Below, piece by piece: positions 45,698 to 56,998 of a DNA stretch of 64,000 nt (position 1 is the first letter of the stretch; each line of letters starts with the position of its first letter). Under the pieces are notes generated by a model, which saw only the letters and a list, made by a program, of their open reading frames with translations, was not told the origin of the DNA and did not search any database. Made by a program: the position numbers and the translations under genes. Origin of the DNA: Cristatella mucedo (lineage: Eukaryota > Bryozoa > Phylactolaemata > Cristatellidae); NCBI GenBank assembly GCA_009760855.2, contig WPIO01000033.1, positions 1,838,501 through 1,902,500 on the forward strand, in the 5' to 3' direction.

Positions 45698-45938
45698 ATG
45701 CCTGGCCTGGCGTGCCGGTTCTACTCGCATCGTTTTCCCGAAGTGGAAGATGTTGTTATGGTTAATGTCCGCTCCATCGCGGAGATGGGTGCGTACGTTC
45801 ATCTTCTGGAGTACAACAACATCGAAGGAATGATCCTACTCAGCGAACTGTCGCGACGGCGTATCCGCTCTATAAACAAACTCATAAGAATCGGAAAGAA
45901 CGAATGCGTTGTAGTGATTAGGGTCGATAAGGAAAAAG
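45698..45938 (+). CDS. EIF2S1: eIF2-alpha exon 1 (start, S1 domain, Ser51)
   Basis: 80 codons plus one base, ending GAAAAAG|gtacgg. Carries the phosphorylation loop [10 protein letters not shown] and most of the OB fold, nearly identical to other animals. Confidence 0.97.
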
Positions 45939-48900
45939 GTACGGCGCTATTAGAGCGGAGGAACTGGAGCTGCGGCTACCGCCTTAAGTCGTTCGTACCG
46001 GCCTGTTTTCGCCGGCAGTGCTGCTGCCCCTGACATGGGTTTCAGTGCTCCCCTCGCTTCGTTCGTAGTTCGTTGGTCTCTGATCATACCGCACGCTTTC
46101 GTAATTTTAAGGATACATTGACTTGTCCAAGAGAAGAGTCTCTCAAGAAGACATCTTAAAGTGCGAGGAAAAATTTGCTAAAGCCAAAGCAGTAAGAATT
46201 TTATTTTCTCGCCTTCTGCGCGTTTCTGCCGGCTAAACAGATTTTGTATACTCTCGATTATTAGCGGTATCACTCCAAGGAAGCTTTATTGGAGAGTAGT
46301 TCGAAGGAAACTTTAATTTTTATCCACCGAATGTAACCTACTTTTTTCATTGTTGGTAGCTACATTCTTGAGTTACAGTAGAGGCACAGAGGTCACACCA
46401 GGCTTCAGGCGGTTATTTTTACTGCAGCTTGCTGTTGCCGTAGGTGTTAGTCATGCTTACTACCGGCACTTACTCTTTGTGCCCCATTTTTTATTTCGGT
46501 GTTGGAATTTTATAATGGAGTTGGTTTGTATGTTGATCTTTATGTTTAGGCAGTTGTTGAATCCTGAGCTATTGGGAGCGGTCTGTTACTAGGGAACTCA
46601 CATTTTCGACTTTCTTCTCAGGTCAGATTTGCCTTATAGCTCATCTATTACATAGTTCTATTAAAAGCATAAATCAATAAGGCACCTCAGTGAGCAACCC
46701 TCTATAAACTGCTAGAACTGTAAGGATAATTTGGCCTCTACCTGCCTGAAAGTGGCATTGCTTAAATAATGGAAATCTAGTGCTGACTCTCAAGTCAGCA
46801 GGATTCTAGCTTACTTCAGGCTTGTGAGATGGCGAATTTGTAGATATTTCACTATATCTTGTGTGCTAGTGGGAGCCCTCAGCTGTAGGAGTGGCATTAT
46901 TCGTACTTCTATATAATAATAACATTGCACTTGATAAAGCGCCCTCAGAGAACTTAATCTCTTTCTAGGAGCTTTACATTTGCTGCAAGGTGATACGCAA
47001 TAGAATAGTAAGTAAAATCATGCTTGAAAAACAAACAAAATGAATAACATGGTTAGGGGAAAAAACGTTGTCAGCTCTGGATTGCCGAAACCCGGGAATG
47101 AACCGGGGGCCTTTAGATAGACATCATCTGCATGATTTAGCTTTTTTGCAAAGCCCTGTTTGTGAAGAAGACTTAAATATTTAGACAAGTATCCTGGCAT
47201 TGCAGTATCGGCCAGATTTCCTAATATGAATATAAAGCCTCAAATACATATACTATACACCTCAAATGGAATTGTGGCCTTTCGAAAGGTAGTAGGATTT
47301 ATCATATCGTCCTCGATAGGTTTGCCCAAGACCTCTGCAACCAGATGCCAGGGTCATACCAATTTTTCTCCATTGTGGCTAACTTTTGCCTAACAGTTCT
47401 TCAGAAACTATGTTTGATATGAGGTTTTCTTTATGTACAAGAAATGTTTTTTATTTATTTTGCAAGTTTTTGTATTCATTCTTTTCTTGCACTGAATGCT
47501 AGTACGTGAGTGTTTAGGGAGACTTCATGAGCCTAGATAGTTTCCTTGGGTAAGCTAATTGACACTCTGATCTCGGCTTTACTGCATTTGTTTAATGGTT
47601 TATCGTGCTAGTCAATCCTAGTCGTGCAGAAGTCTACAGATAGTCAACAGATAAGTGGCAATGCTTCAAATAATTGGAAGCAAGCATCTGCTGGCCATGA
47701 TCCACCCACTCAACATGCATGTCCATTGTTAATGTAATGTATCTCCGTCTGTAACTCCAGAGCCACAAAGACTGTGTGGGTGTTAGGCAGGACAGTTTTG
47801 TATAGCGCACTCACAGCCTCAGCAGCTTTCGATACGCATTCGGTGGCCAACAGACATTGTTGCTCTTTATATCGTTGTCATTAAGAAGAGCAATGCCTGA
47901 CAGGTTGCTTTGGCATGCTTCATCTCTAAGGGAAGACCAGCCCTCGTGTTGGGATTCACCCCTCTCGAAGCACCTGGCTTTTTCTTATCCTAACCAGTTT
48001 CAATTTCCTGTCTGAGTTTTATTAGCCATTGCCTGCTCACTCATTTATGCTAAAATGTCTGCTGGCTTTGTAACAGTTTTGGCTTCCTAACAGTTAATTG
48101 TTGCTTAAATATCATAGCAAGCAGCCTAGCTAAATAAACGCCCCTTGATTGTGGTGCTGAGCGATAAAGAAGTTCATTCATCGGGTTAGAACCTTATACC
48201 GTATTATTAGTCGTAAGGCATAGACTTTCGTCATGTGGTGTTGTACTTTCAGGTTAACAGCATTCTAAGGCACGTTGCTGAGCTTCTGGACTATACAGGT
48301 GACAAGCAGCTAGACGCACTGTACACCAAAACTGCTTGGCACTTTGATGAGAAATACAACAAACCTGGGGCTGCCTATGAAGCATTTAAACATGCTGTTA
48401 CGTAAGGATATGGCTGATATTGCTGAATTTCTTATATTTGCTATGCTTGTCTTGTGCGGTTTGGCTTGCTTCATATTTTAATGGCTTGGTTGGCTCACAT
48501 ATTCATTGATAGGCATAATATATAGTCAGATTCAAAATTATGATTCACCACTGAAGAAACTTTCGGGCGGTGAGCCGTTAGCTCCGAGCTTCAGGTTCGC
48601 CCAGAATGGAGGAAGGCAATTTATCACAGGGGCACAAAAGCTTTAAGACTGCTGGGTGATCGATTGTAAGCCTTTCTTAGGTTGCTACAAAAGAATTCCT
48701 ACCATAACACGAATGGCACAGTCCAGCTGCTGCAACGTCTGTACGTTTAAGTTCTGAACATATCGACTTAATCCAAGTATTTGTTCCACACTGTCGCCAT
48801 CTATAAGCACTTGAGATTGATGCTTGCAAAGCCAAGAGTGCCATTTAGCGCTTGATAGCTTCGGCCACCCTGAGTTTCTGCCAATAAAAAAAATTTTACC

Positions 48901-49103
48901 CTTCGGACTGCTGCAGAATTATTTCTGATGCTCTTTAGCAAACTAAAAACAATACATGAGTATAGTGTGATTAATCTAATTTGGTGATTGTTATTCAAAA
49001 ATTACTATTTTTTGCTGCCGCTGCTGCTTGTCCCTGCTTTTGCACTGTCTTCCTATTGCCTATAAGAAAGGCAGCCTTCATAGAGGCTAGAGCAGTTTTC
49101 TGG

Positions 49104-49153
<50 letters not shown>

Positions 49154-52100
49154 TTATTTATTTATATTTATATATGTATATTTATATTTATTTATTTACA
49201 ACAATGATACAAACAACATTACAACATTTGGTGGGTCTTTGTGATTTGTCCTTCGTGTGCATGTATCTGCTTGCACTATGCCTGCTGCTTGTGGATTTTA
49301 TCACCAATCGTTTGTGCTTACAAAGAGATTCAGTTCTCTGTGGATGCTATACAAATGTATTATTATTACCACATGAAAAGAAAAAGCAGGCCTAAGGCAG
49401 GCAGAGGGAGAGAATGAGTTATTTGCCACGAGCAGATCAGATTCTGGATCGTTTTGTCAGTGCAGTTGAGCATAGTTGATCTGTACTCACTGACAGAGCC
49501 TGTACTGAATCAGCAAGCTGCCGAGTTACTAGACTATGGTTAAAACAGCAGCTGGGTAGGCAAACAAGTTTGGTGGCCATATGATCACAACAGATTCATT
49601 ATTAGTTTTGTGATTGCTGGTTCTTTTATTTGTTTCATCCTTTCAAGCATCCATATGTGAAATCCATCTGTGGAGAACTAGTTAATCTTGAGTGCCAGCC
49701 ATTGCCTAGCCTAATGATCAAATTCGGTGAAGTGTTTCCATTGTGTTGAAGATGCGCGTGTGAGCATCTGTATATCTGTCTCTCTTTGGCACTGTTTTCT
49801 CTTGCTCATGCCCATTTACTCTGCAAATGTCATAGAAATCCTGAGATCCTCGACGAGTGCGACATTGATGACAAGACCAAGGAGATCCTATTAGCAAATA
49901 TCAGGAGGAGACTGACACCTCAAGCTGTCAAGATACGTACGGGTATGTAGCTTTAGTATTGTCGTTCAGCTTGCATTTACACTTTCCATCACGATCTCAA
50001 TTCTTGGTGTAGATGTAGCTGTTATGATTAGCTTACATGTGTGGAAGCCATATTTCAGACATTGAAGTAGCATGCTACAATTACGATGGTATTGATGCAG
50101 TAAAAGCTGCTTTGAGACAAGGACTTGAAATGTCTACGGAAGAGATGCCAGTGAGGGTATGTAAAACGTTCACCTGTCGAATTGTACAATTAAATTTTGG
50201 TCGGTGTTAGCTAGTTCCTTTACTGGTGGAGGTTATTTGGTGGGCAGTCTTTCAGACATAAATTTTTTAGTGCTGCTGATGTTGGTTGTATGTTGATATT
50301 TAAAGAATCACAATTGGGAATGCACGCCCAAGCTTTCTTCAATCACTGCGTTCTTGACCTACTGGAAGTGCAAGACCATACATCTAGGTTTTCACAAATA
50401 TCCAAAGGGGAAGTTATTGCTGGTCTTGAGTAAATTGCAAATTTCTAAGGCACGGTGCCTTACTGCCTCCCGCCATTGTGAAATCGTGATTCTTTTCCTG
50501 TATTTCCCAATTGATTTCCAGCTCTGCAATTATTAAGGCTTGCCAAAATGTGTCACATCAATATCTTTTGCTCGCTCTGACCATGGTTTTAGTTAAAGTG
50601 ACATTAATGCACATTACCTTGCACTTAAAAATGTATCCATATTTATATAGCATCACGAGGCCTATTTGGCTGACGGTGTTAAACTGTAAGCTTGTAAGCG
50701 CTCCGCGTGCTTTGCCAGTCACTTCGCGGAACGACCTACATAGCCGGTCGCCGTCAATGTCCCCTCTAAGCATCAAGGGTGATCAAATAATTAGTTACTC
50801 GTACAATCGGCACCCACTGAACGAACTCTGACTTGCAAGTCGGACGCCTTTTAGCTGCAGTGTTCTTTAATTGTGCAACGGCATCGGAGAGCAAGTTTAT
50901 GTCCAATGCTACATCTAATGAAAGCAAATGCTCGTGCAAAGGCAAACAGCTGGCAGTTCGTGGCTATATTTGTTCAGTCAAAACGTTTGGTCGTTTCACC
51001 AGTGTAGACGATATCAAGAAAATCTCCTCCTTGGCTCACTTTTGAAGTCTTCCATATTAACAGCTCGTAATGTAATCAGGATCTTTATCTGCCTGGCTTT
51101 ATACAGCCATGGGAATTTTTGGTATACTCCTGTGTTGTACTGACAGCCAGTGGAGTGCGCTAAGCAGCAGTGTAGTAGCAATAATCAAAACTAAGCCTTT
51201 GAAGAAAAAAGAGTAGGGCTTGATGTTCTTTAATTACTTTTACTTGGGGCAAAAAATTTATATTGACCTAGCAAGCTGTATGCTTCTGAGATTTGTGATT
51301 CTTGTGAAAATGGCTTATAGGTTAGCCCAGTTTCATATGCCTTACTGTCTTGAACAAGCTGAGTAAATGCATTCTTGACATTTTTTAGATAAATCTTATT
51401 GCTCCCCCAACGTACGTTATGACAACTACTACTCTCGAGAGAGCTGAAGGTCTAGCCAAACTTAATGCGGCCATTGAAAAGATCAAAGACAGTATTGAAG
51501 AAGTCGGTGGTATTTTCAAGGTCAAGATGGAGGTATGCAGTTCATTAGTGAAGCAGCTGCTCGAACTAAATGCTGTCACTTCCCTGTGGATTGTAGCAGC
51601 CTCACTTCATTTTGCTGTGGCATTTATTCCTAAATCTGTTGGTGACTACGTTTGTTACTTTAATATGTTAGTGCTAGGGCTCATAAAGCCCAGTAGAAGC
51701 ACTTGCTTAAATCCATTCACTGCAATGTGACCGAATAAAAAATTTGTGGGTTTGTAGTTGTGCGATGATTAGAAACGTAGTGAGTGACATATGCCATGCC
51801 TCACGCACTACTTAATTCACAGACTGTAAGCATGTGCTACCGTAGTGTTAAAAATTTTGGTGGTTACATGAATGAGTGGGAGAACATGGTACTGCCCTAC
51901 TTGCACCAGGCAGTGACCATTAGCTCATGACCATGGCTTACTACAATGACAATAGACTAGAGCTCGGTTAATGATCCCCCCCCCCACCCCTCAATGCTGT
52001 TTGCTGACTGCTGATGGAGGTTGGCTTCAAGTGAAGGTACCCTGTTGGGCTATACCTGCTCTTTTTTGAACTTAATTATAATAATCCAAGTTGTTTGCAT

Positions 52101-55100
52101 AGCACCCTAAGATAAGTGAACCCACTTGCTTTATAACTCGTCTAACAAGAAAACGTGTATTTCAGTTAGTAACAACGGTATGAATGTTAGTTTAGTGCCG
52201 ACGGCCCCCCTGCAACGACTCAATACCCGTTGGGCTAATAACATGCAAGGTATCATACTGAGACAAACATCCAAAAGCATTCAAGAAGACACTCAGGGTC
52301 ACTGGTTAGTATCCCCCATAGTATCATGCACAACTAAGCGTGCCGATCATGCACACAAAATAATTGTTCACTGGGGTACATAGAAAACATGGTGGAACAA
52401 ATGCATCGTTAGCTGAACTTGATGTGAAGTCACTGAACATGGTGGCGGAAGCCAGAAGCGAGTTTCAGACAATGAATACACACTGGAGGCTCAATGATTT
52501 CAATTTAGTGTCGGCAAGACCACTAGCAGCCTATGAGCTGATGGTTCGAGAGCACTCGGGAGAAGAAAGTAGGTCGGACAGGCTGGTGCAGCGGGTGAAG
52601 CAACCTCTAAGCCAAGCAGAGAATCTTTGAGATTTGATACTCAATATCAAGCCAGTGAAGCTCGGACAGATGTAATTTGATATGGGAGCTACAAAGTTGA
52701 CGACAGACCAGGCAAGTAGTCAGTCTCTCACCTGTTGCAGTCAGTTAGTGCCCAGGCCCATAATTCTGAATAAAAAAAAATACTAATTTAGGTGAGATGA
52801 CGTGCAGGCCTCACTGAAGTGTTGCTGGGCCAACGAATCTTGAGGTTATGATCTTCTAACTTGAGGGTGACACTAGGCTTGCCAATGACTGAGTGTGGTG
52901 TTACTGTCGTTATGCAAGGAAATTGTGACCATTTAAATGTAATTGTTGTCGGTGCATGGTAATTTAGGTGAAATAGATATGGAGCCAGGCTTAAATGGTC
53001 AAATGATAGGTAGAGCTTAGTGTCGCTGGGGAAGAAATGAAAGCTAAGACTGTGTTTGGCAGTGCCGTCGTTCAAAGAGAAGTGTAGGCAATTACAAGAA
53101 TGTGGACTTAAGACCAAATAATGATGGCAGAATGATACAAATAGCAAGACTACATGATTACTTGGGTTCTCGTGACTTGGAGTTGGCTGCTTAATGATTG
53201 ATCTGATAACAGCTGTGGGCAGTGACTTCACTGGTAACCAGGGCAACTTGATAATATTGTTGTGCCGAGCTGGTTTGGTCCTGTGGTTAAGGTGCTCGCC
53301 CCGACCAAGGTCTGGCTGAGGTCGTGGGCTCGAGCCCTGAGGCATATATGAAGTGCCCAAAATAAAAATTGTTTATATTTATTGTGGGTAACAACAGGTT
53401 TATACACTTCGTTAGGCCAACTGGGAATGGGGTCAATATTTAGCCTGTGAAACAAATCTAGCAAATGAGTTCCAGAAGATCTATCAAACATATTCTATCT
53501 TACAAAGGAAGAAATCGGAAAAACTTGCATCTTCAATTGGCCCAAGCCAATCACTAAAAAGTTGTATCCCTGCATGGCTTTAGTGAATGTTACCTTTAAC
53601 TCTTCGTATTTGTTTATGCCAAGTTTATCGGTGAGAGCATCGGTTCTAATTTGTTATAATGTATTTTTAATGTATCTTCAAGGGAGTTTTTGAAATACTT
53701 TTAGCACGTTAAATCTATCAATTATTTAGGATGTGTGACTGTTATTCAAATGTTGACTCGCCAGTATTTCAAGCCTGCTCTTCTAGCTACTGATCTAATA
53801 GTTTTTCTTGGAATGGGCTGCTTCACCTATACAGGCAAGCTGCGAATATCAGGCGGCAGCCAGCCAAGCTTGAGTGAGCTGCCCTCATCGGGAGAATGTG
53901 AGGATGAGTGCATCTTTATTTGGATCGCTAGGCAGTATGCTTGCAAGTGAGCAGGCAAAAAGATACAAACTGAGCAAGCATGTGGGAACTCATCGGATCA
54001 GATGGGCTATCAAAATGTTGGGTGAAATCGCCCAGAATAAGAATTAGACAATTTCCAATACAGCCTAGATTGCTTGCTACCTGGTGGCCCGTAAGATTTT
54101 GCCACTATCAGTAACTTACCACCACTAGCTGGACAGAGAACCAGAGATTCAAAGATTGCTCAGCAGTAGTCAAAAAAGGCTTGAAGTTAAAAGTGGCTTA
54201 TATGTCAACTGCTTCTTCATAGTGTGTGGAAAAAGGAGAGACTCTTATGGTAGGGAAGCTGGCTGAAGCTCTATCGGGAGAATGTACATAAGTGGTTAGT
54301 CGTCTAACAAGAAAACGTGTATTTCAGTTAGTAACAACGATATGAATGTTAGTTTACAGCCTCCCTGGTACCTTGGTATCCCGGCGTTTTTTTATCGAGA
54401 CCTAACACGTTTGACTTTAGATTTAATTTTGGGCATGATGTAAATTATATCAGCAACCCTTGCAGTTCACTGGAGACTGTGAACCTACCAGTGTTGAACT
54501 TGCTACTTACTAACTTCCGGACCAAGTTTTACAGTCAACCCTTCTGTCTTACATTACTCGTAAAGGGAGGCTTGTAGCATTAGTTACATCCGGTCTGATG
54601 TATTAATAGATGTTATATGCTACTTAAATTCACAATCGGCTCTTCCAGCATATCTCCTGTTAAATCTGCACGAAATCTAGGTGTCATGTTCCAAAGTGAC
54701 CTCTCATTAGACGACCACATCAGCTCCACAATCAAGTCTGCCTACTTCCAGGTACATAACATTGTTAACATTCGGGCTTGTTTGGACAGGCATATTACAT
54801 CTAAGTTGGTCCATGCATTTGTGACATCTCGTCTTGACTTCTGTAACTCACTGCTTGCTTGTCTACCGGCATGTACAATCAGGCGCTTGCAGCTGGTGCA
54901 AAACTCGACAGCTAGGCTTTTCTGTCGTGAGCGCAGCAATTGCCACATCACACCACTTCTCGCCGACCTGCACTGGCTCCCAGTCAAGCAAAGCATCGAC
55001 TTCAAGGTTTTGTCGCCCACTTTTAGGTCCCTTCGTTCTTTGGCTCCAGCCTACCTATCAGATCTACCCCACTAGCCTAAGCATCGTACCACCTGCTTTT

Positions 55101-55650
55101 CGGAATCTTTTATCTATATCTCATACAAACCTCAAATCCTTTGGAGACCGTGCCTTTAGTTCGTAACCTCCCAAAGCCTGGAACTCCTCCCGTTTTCCGT
55201 GTTTGCAAGCAAACATGGTTTTTCGATGGTTAGGGCTATATATGCTATGTTGCTTTGTTAATTCCATGTGCTCCTGTATGCCTATCATACAGAATATTCT
55301 AGTAATTGTTTTTCGTATATCTGTTGTAGCCAAAAGTTGTATCAGATATGGAGGGCTATATATGCTATGTTGCTTTGTTAATTCCATGTGCTCCTGTATG
55401 CCTATCATACAGAATATTCTAGTAATTGTTTTTCGTATATCTGTTGTAGCCAAAAGTTGTATCAGATATGGATGAAGCAGAGCTGCAGAGACAGCTGCAA
55501 AGTCTTGAAGAGGCTAACAGAGAAGTCGATGGTGATGATGATGCCGAGGAAGACGGCTATGGTGACAATGGAACTGAAGGGGCTGTGCCTGCTACCGGTG
55601 GTGAGGGAGATGTTGTTGAGCTGGACGATGCAGTTGCTGCTGAGGACTGA
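45698..55650 (+). CDS. EIF2S1: Translation initiation factor 2, alpha subunit; seven exons, complete
   Basis: eIF2-alpha is the regulatory subunit of the eIF2-GTP-Met-tRNAi complex. Exons: 45698-45938, 46112-46191, 48253-48401, 49836-49942, 50059-50156, 51389-51532, 55450-55650; 1020 bases, 339 aa. Phases at the joins are 1, 0, 2, 1, 0, 0. The S1 (OB-fold) domain opens [32 protein letters not shown] holds the regulatory serine (Ser51 in usual numbering, residue 52 counting Met), so control by eIF2-alpha kinases should be kept. Next come [19 protein letters not shown], the helical domain ([40 protein letters not shown]), [12 protein letters not shown], and the alpha-beta domain with [17 protein letters not shown]. 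The acidic C-terminus [10 protein letters not shown] is present and followed by about 24 extra residues compared with human (315 aa). The last splice acceptor is duplicated. Confidence 0.97.
46112..46191 (+). CDS. EIF2S1: eIF2-alpha exon 2
   Basis: Acceptor tttaag|GA completes the Gly of [13 protein letters not shown]; the exon continues [17 protein letters not shown] to donor GCA|gtaaga. It has 80 bases and no ATG. Confidence 0.95.
46917..47045 (-). mobile_element. LINE-B tail in eIF2-alpha intron 2
   Basis: Starts (AAT)n then GCACTTGATAAAGCGCCCTC, AACTTAATCTCTTTCTAGGA, TTTACATTTGCTGCAAGGTG and 3' UTR words up to AACATGGTTAGGGG. Confidence 0.88.
47735..47862 (-). mobile_element. LINE-A 3' end fragment in eIF2-alpha intron 2
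   Basis: AATGTAATGTATCTCCGTCT (the family's terminal repeat reversed), then the GACTGTGTGGGTGTTAGGCA and GCATTCGGTGGCCAACAGAC words seen in other LINE-A copies. Confidence 0.85.
48253..48401 (+). CDS. EIF2S1: eIF2-alpha exon 3
   Basis: Acceptor tttcag|GTT, donor GTTAC|gtaagg, 149 bases. Encodes [35 protein letters not shown] and [11 protein letters not shown] of the helical domain. Confidence 0.97.
49104..49200. repeat. TA / TTTA microsatellite
   Basis: About 45 bases of TA followed by TTTA and TATATT variants. Confidence 0.95.
49201..49372 (+). mobile_element. LINE-B-like 3' UTR and tail
   Basis: Follows the LINE-B 3' UTR order (GGTGGGTCTTTGTGATT, CTTCGTGTGCATGTATCTGC) but the hairpin's outer stem is missing, and it ends TGCTATACAAATGTATTATT as SINE-2 does. 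Confidence 0.65.
49836..49942 (+). CDS. EIF2S1: eIF2-alpha exon 4
   Basis: Acceptor tcatag|A and donor ACGG|gtatgt. Encodes [20 protein letters not shown] then [13 protein letters not shown], closing the helical domain. Confidence 0.96.
50059..50156 (+). CDS. EIF2S1: eIF2-alpha exon 5
   Basis: Acceptor tttcag|AC, donor GTGAGG|gtatgt. Encodes [20 protein letters not shown] and MSTEEMPVR, the start of the C-terminal alpha-beta domain. Confidence 0.96.
50157..51388 (+). other. eIF2-alpha intron 5, containing a 155-bp block duplicated downstream
   Basis: A 1.2-kb intron. Positions 50677-50831 are identical to 57795-57949; nothing else is recognised. Confidence 0.85.
50677..50831. repeat. 155-bp perfect repeat, copy 1
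   Basis: From TGTTAAACTGTAAGCTTGTA to CCCACTGAACGAACTCTGA with no difference to 57795-57949. GC-richer than its surroundings (GCGCTCCGCGTGCTTTGCC). On the minus strand it holds a short frame [20 protein letters not shown] that resembles no family I know. Confidence 0.97.
51389..51532 (+). CDS. EIF2S1: eIF2-alpha exon 6
   Basis: Acceptor ttttttag|ATA, donor ATGGAG|gtatgc, 48 codons, phase 0 at both ends. Encodes [20 protein letters not shown] through [10 protein letters not shown]. Confidence 0.97.
52139..52194. repeat. 56-bp direct repeat, copy 1
   Basis: CGTCTAACAAGAAAACGTGT and the following 36 bases recur at 54301-54356 with one mismatch. The rest of both neighbourhoods differs. Confidence 0.9.
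53270..53385 (+). mobile_element. SINE-2 copy, 3'-truncated
   Basis: GAGCTGGTTTGGTCCTGTGG, GGTGCTCGCCCCGACCAAGG, GGTCGTGGGCTCGAGCCC, then the tail is lost after GAAGTGCCCA and replaced by A/T-rich sequence. Confidence 0.85.
54301..54356. repeat. 56-bp direct repeat, copy 2
   Basis: Second copy, same orientation, about 2.2 kb from the first. Confidence 0.9.
54617..55195 (+). mobile_element. LINE-B fragment, truncated at both ends
   Basis: Reads [75 protein letters not shown]. It breaks off near WNSLP without the family's 3' UTR, about 36 bases before the 120-bp duplication. Confidence 0.9.
55232..55472. repeat. Perfect 120-bp tandem duplication spanning the exon 7 splice acceptor
   Basis: 55232-55351 and 55352-55471 are identical (period 120; the match runs one base further). 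Each copy includes the polypyrimidine region, acceptor ctgttgtag and the exon start CCAAAAGTTGTATCAGATATGG. The real exon 7 continues only from the second copy. Confidence 0.97.
55330..55422 (+). other. Decoy exon 7 start created by the duplication
   Basis: If the first acceptor (55328-55329) were used, exon 6 would join to [17 protein letters not shown], reaching a stop at 55420-55422 after 30 codons. This would remove the acidic C-terminus. Use of this site is not shown by the sequence. Confidence 0.5.
55450..55650 (+). CDS. EIF2S1: eIF2-alpha exon 7 (acidic C-terminus, stop)
   Basis: Acceptor ctgttgtag|CCA, phase 0. Encodes [34 protein letters not shown], then a Gly/Glu/Val-rich extension ending DDAVAAED and TGA. 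An identical acceptor plus the first 23 exon bases lies 120 bases upstream. Confidence 0.96.
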   Translation, partial: PKVVSDMDEAELQRQLQSLEEANREVDGDDDAEEDGYGDNGTEGAVPATGGEGDVVELDDAVAAED

Positions 55651-55720
55651 GCTTTTACAATATTTGTAGAATCCGTGTTATTGCCAAGCTCGCCTGGTAC
55701 CATCGACATTGCTTTAATGA

Positions 55721-55726
55721 ATTAAA
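55721..55726 (+). terminator. Candidate eIF2-alpha polyadenylation signal
   Basis: ATTAAA, 71 bases after the stop codon. A common variant signal; supported by position only. Confidence 0.4.
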
Positions 55727-56189
55727 TCTACATACAGTCTGTATTCTAAGTGTTTCTATGCATTTGCCTTATATTATTTCTTGTAGAGTTCGTGCTCTGA
55801 TTGAAATGTATTGACATTTGCAGCCATCGCCCCAGGAGAGGTCATCTTGGTACTGGATAGTCTGAATATCTTTTGATATTGTATACCTCTTCATCTACGT
55901 TGCCTCTGGTACACGATCCCACATGATTTGTGATTAGGACATTCACGTGAACAAAATTACTGATCAGTTTTGTATTGGTATTGTCTATTCAGCCTGTGCC
56001 GAGCAACCCTGCAAACTTGGCTTTCAGCTTTCTTGAGGAGTCCAAGTGGTTCATGACCCTGACTACTACCTATTAAGTAAGATATGTCGGTTGGGTTTGG
56101 AATCCTTATAACTCAGTGATCAGATAGTGACCCTATCCATGTTACTGACAACCTCAGTGTCAGGCTGAAAATTGATCTCTGCTGACACA

Positions 56190-56340
56190 GCTGAGTCGTA
56201 GTCCTGCTGAAATGTCTCACTTCGGGACACAGGTCATTGGTTCGGGTCCTTCGGCAGGCAATTCTTAATTGCCTAGTCAAACCAGATGAAAGCAGCTAAG
56301 GCTCAATCAGCTGCTCTTAACTTCTACTTTCCATCCCCCA
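56190..56340 (+). mobile_element. Diverged SINE-1 relative
   Basis: B-box-like GGTTCGGGTCC, GGCAATTCTTAATTGCC, then GAAAGCAGCTAAGGCTCAAT and an end like AATCAGCTGCTCTTAACTTC. Head eroded. Confidence 0.5.
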
Positions 56341-56998
56341 TGACTTGTCTAACATGCAGGAGCAGCTACGAACCCGAAGTACTGAAGCGTCGTTGATTGA
56401 ACTTAAGCAAAACTCAATGCAAAAACAGATGTAAGTGGATGTAGCAAGGAAGGGCTGCTACTGAACTTGAAATGCAAAAGCAGGCCATGGATTACCGTGT
56501 AGGAGCTACTGCGAAAATTAGGTATGTTTGTCCAAAAATGGTAGGTGTGAAAACACCCACCATGAAACCCGGTATGCATTGAGGACTACATGCCTACCAT
56601 AACGCAAAACAAATAAGCTTGCCAATGGCATATCTCTTGTCAAACACAAATAGCACACGTATTGCAATCACAGATTCAGAACATTTAAAATAGTCGTAAG
56701 TGTTTGCACATTGTGAAAGAGAAAGTAGCTCCGTGGCTCTTGCCTTTCTCCGATGGAGGAGTTTAATCGCTAGTTGGCATCGTTTAAGGTCAAAACTACG
56801 GCTGTATCTGATCGCCTTCGCTGTTTTCGGACCTAGCCACAGCGGGACTACGAGGCCACTTTTCGACGGTGGCCGCCCGACGTTGGATGCGGCTGCCCGC
56901 TGTTGGGAAAAAATATGATTTCAACCTCGATCTCATTTAGCGGGCCAGAGAAATGAGGTCGAGTTTGAAATCGCATTTAAAACCATTGCCTAGGTTAC

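Larger units (their letters stand above)
46192..48252 (+). other. eIF2-alpha intron 2
   Basis: A 2.1-kb intron with an antisense LINE-B tail (46917-47045) and an antisense LINE-A 3' fragment (47735-47862). The remainder is unassigned. Confidence 0.85.
48402..49835 (+). other. eIF2-alpha intron 3
   Basis: A 1.4-kb intron with a TA/TTTA microsatellite (49104-49200) running into a diverged LINE-B-like tail (49201-49372: TGGTGGGTCTTTGTGATTTG, AAAGAGATTCAGTTCTCT, (ATT)n). Confidence 0.8.
51533..55449 (+). other. eIF2-alpha intron 6
   Basis: A 3.9-kb intron holding a C tract (51975-51990), two copies of a 56-bp sequence (52139-52194, 54301-54356), a 3'-truncated SINE-2 (53270-53385), a LINE-B fragment (54617-55195) and, right before exon 7, the 120-bp duplication. 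Confidence 0.88.

Noticed and set aside
45698-46033. Reading on past 45938 as eIF2-alpha coding sequence
   Set aside because: Similarity stops exactly at the GAAAAAG|gtacgg donor and resumes at 46112; the extra 31 codons are intron.
50677-50831. Known structural RNA (snRNA, 5S, rRNA fragment)
   Set aside because: I compared it from memory with common classes and saw no match; listed only as an unexplained repeat.
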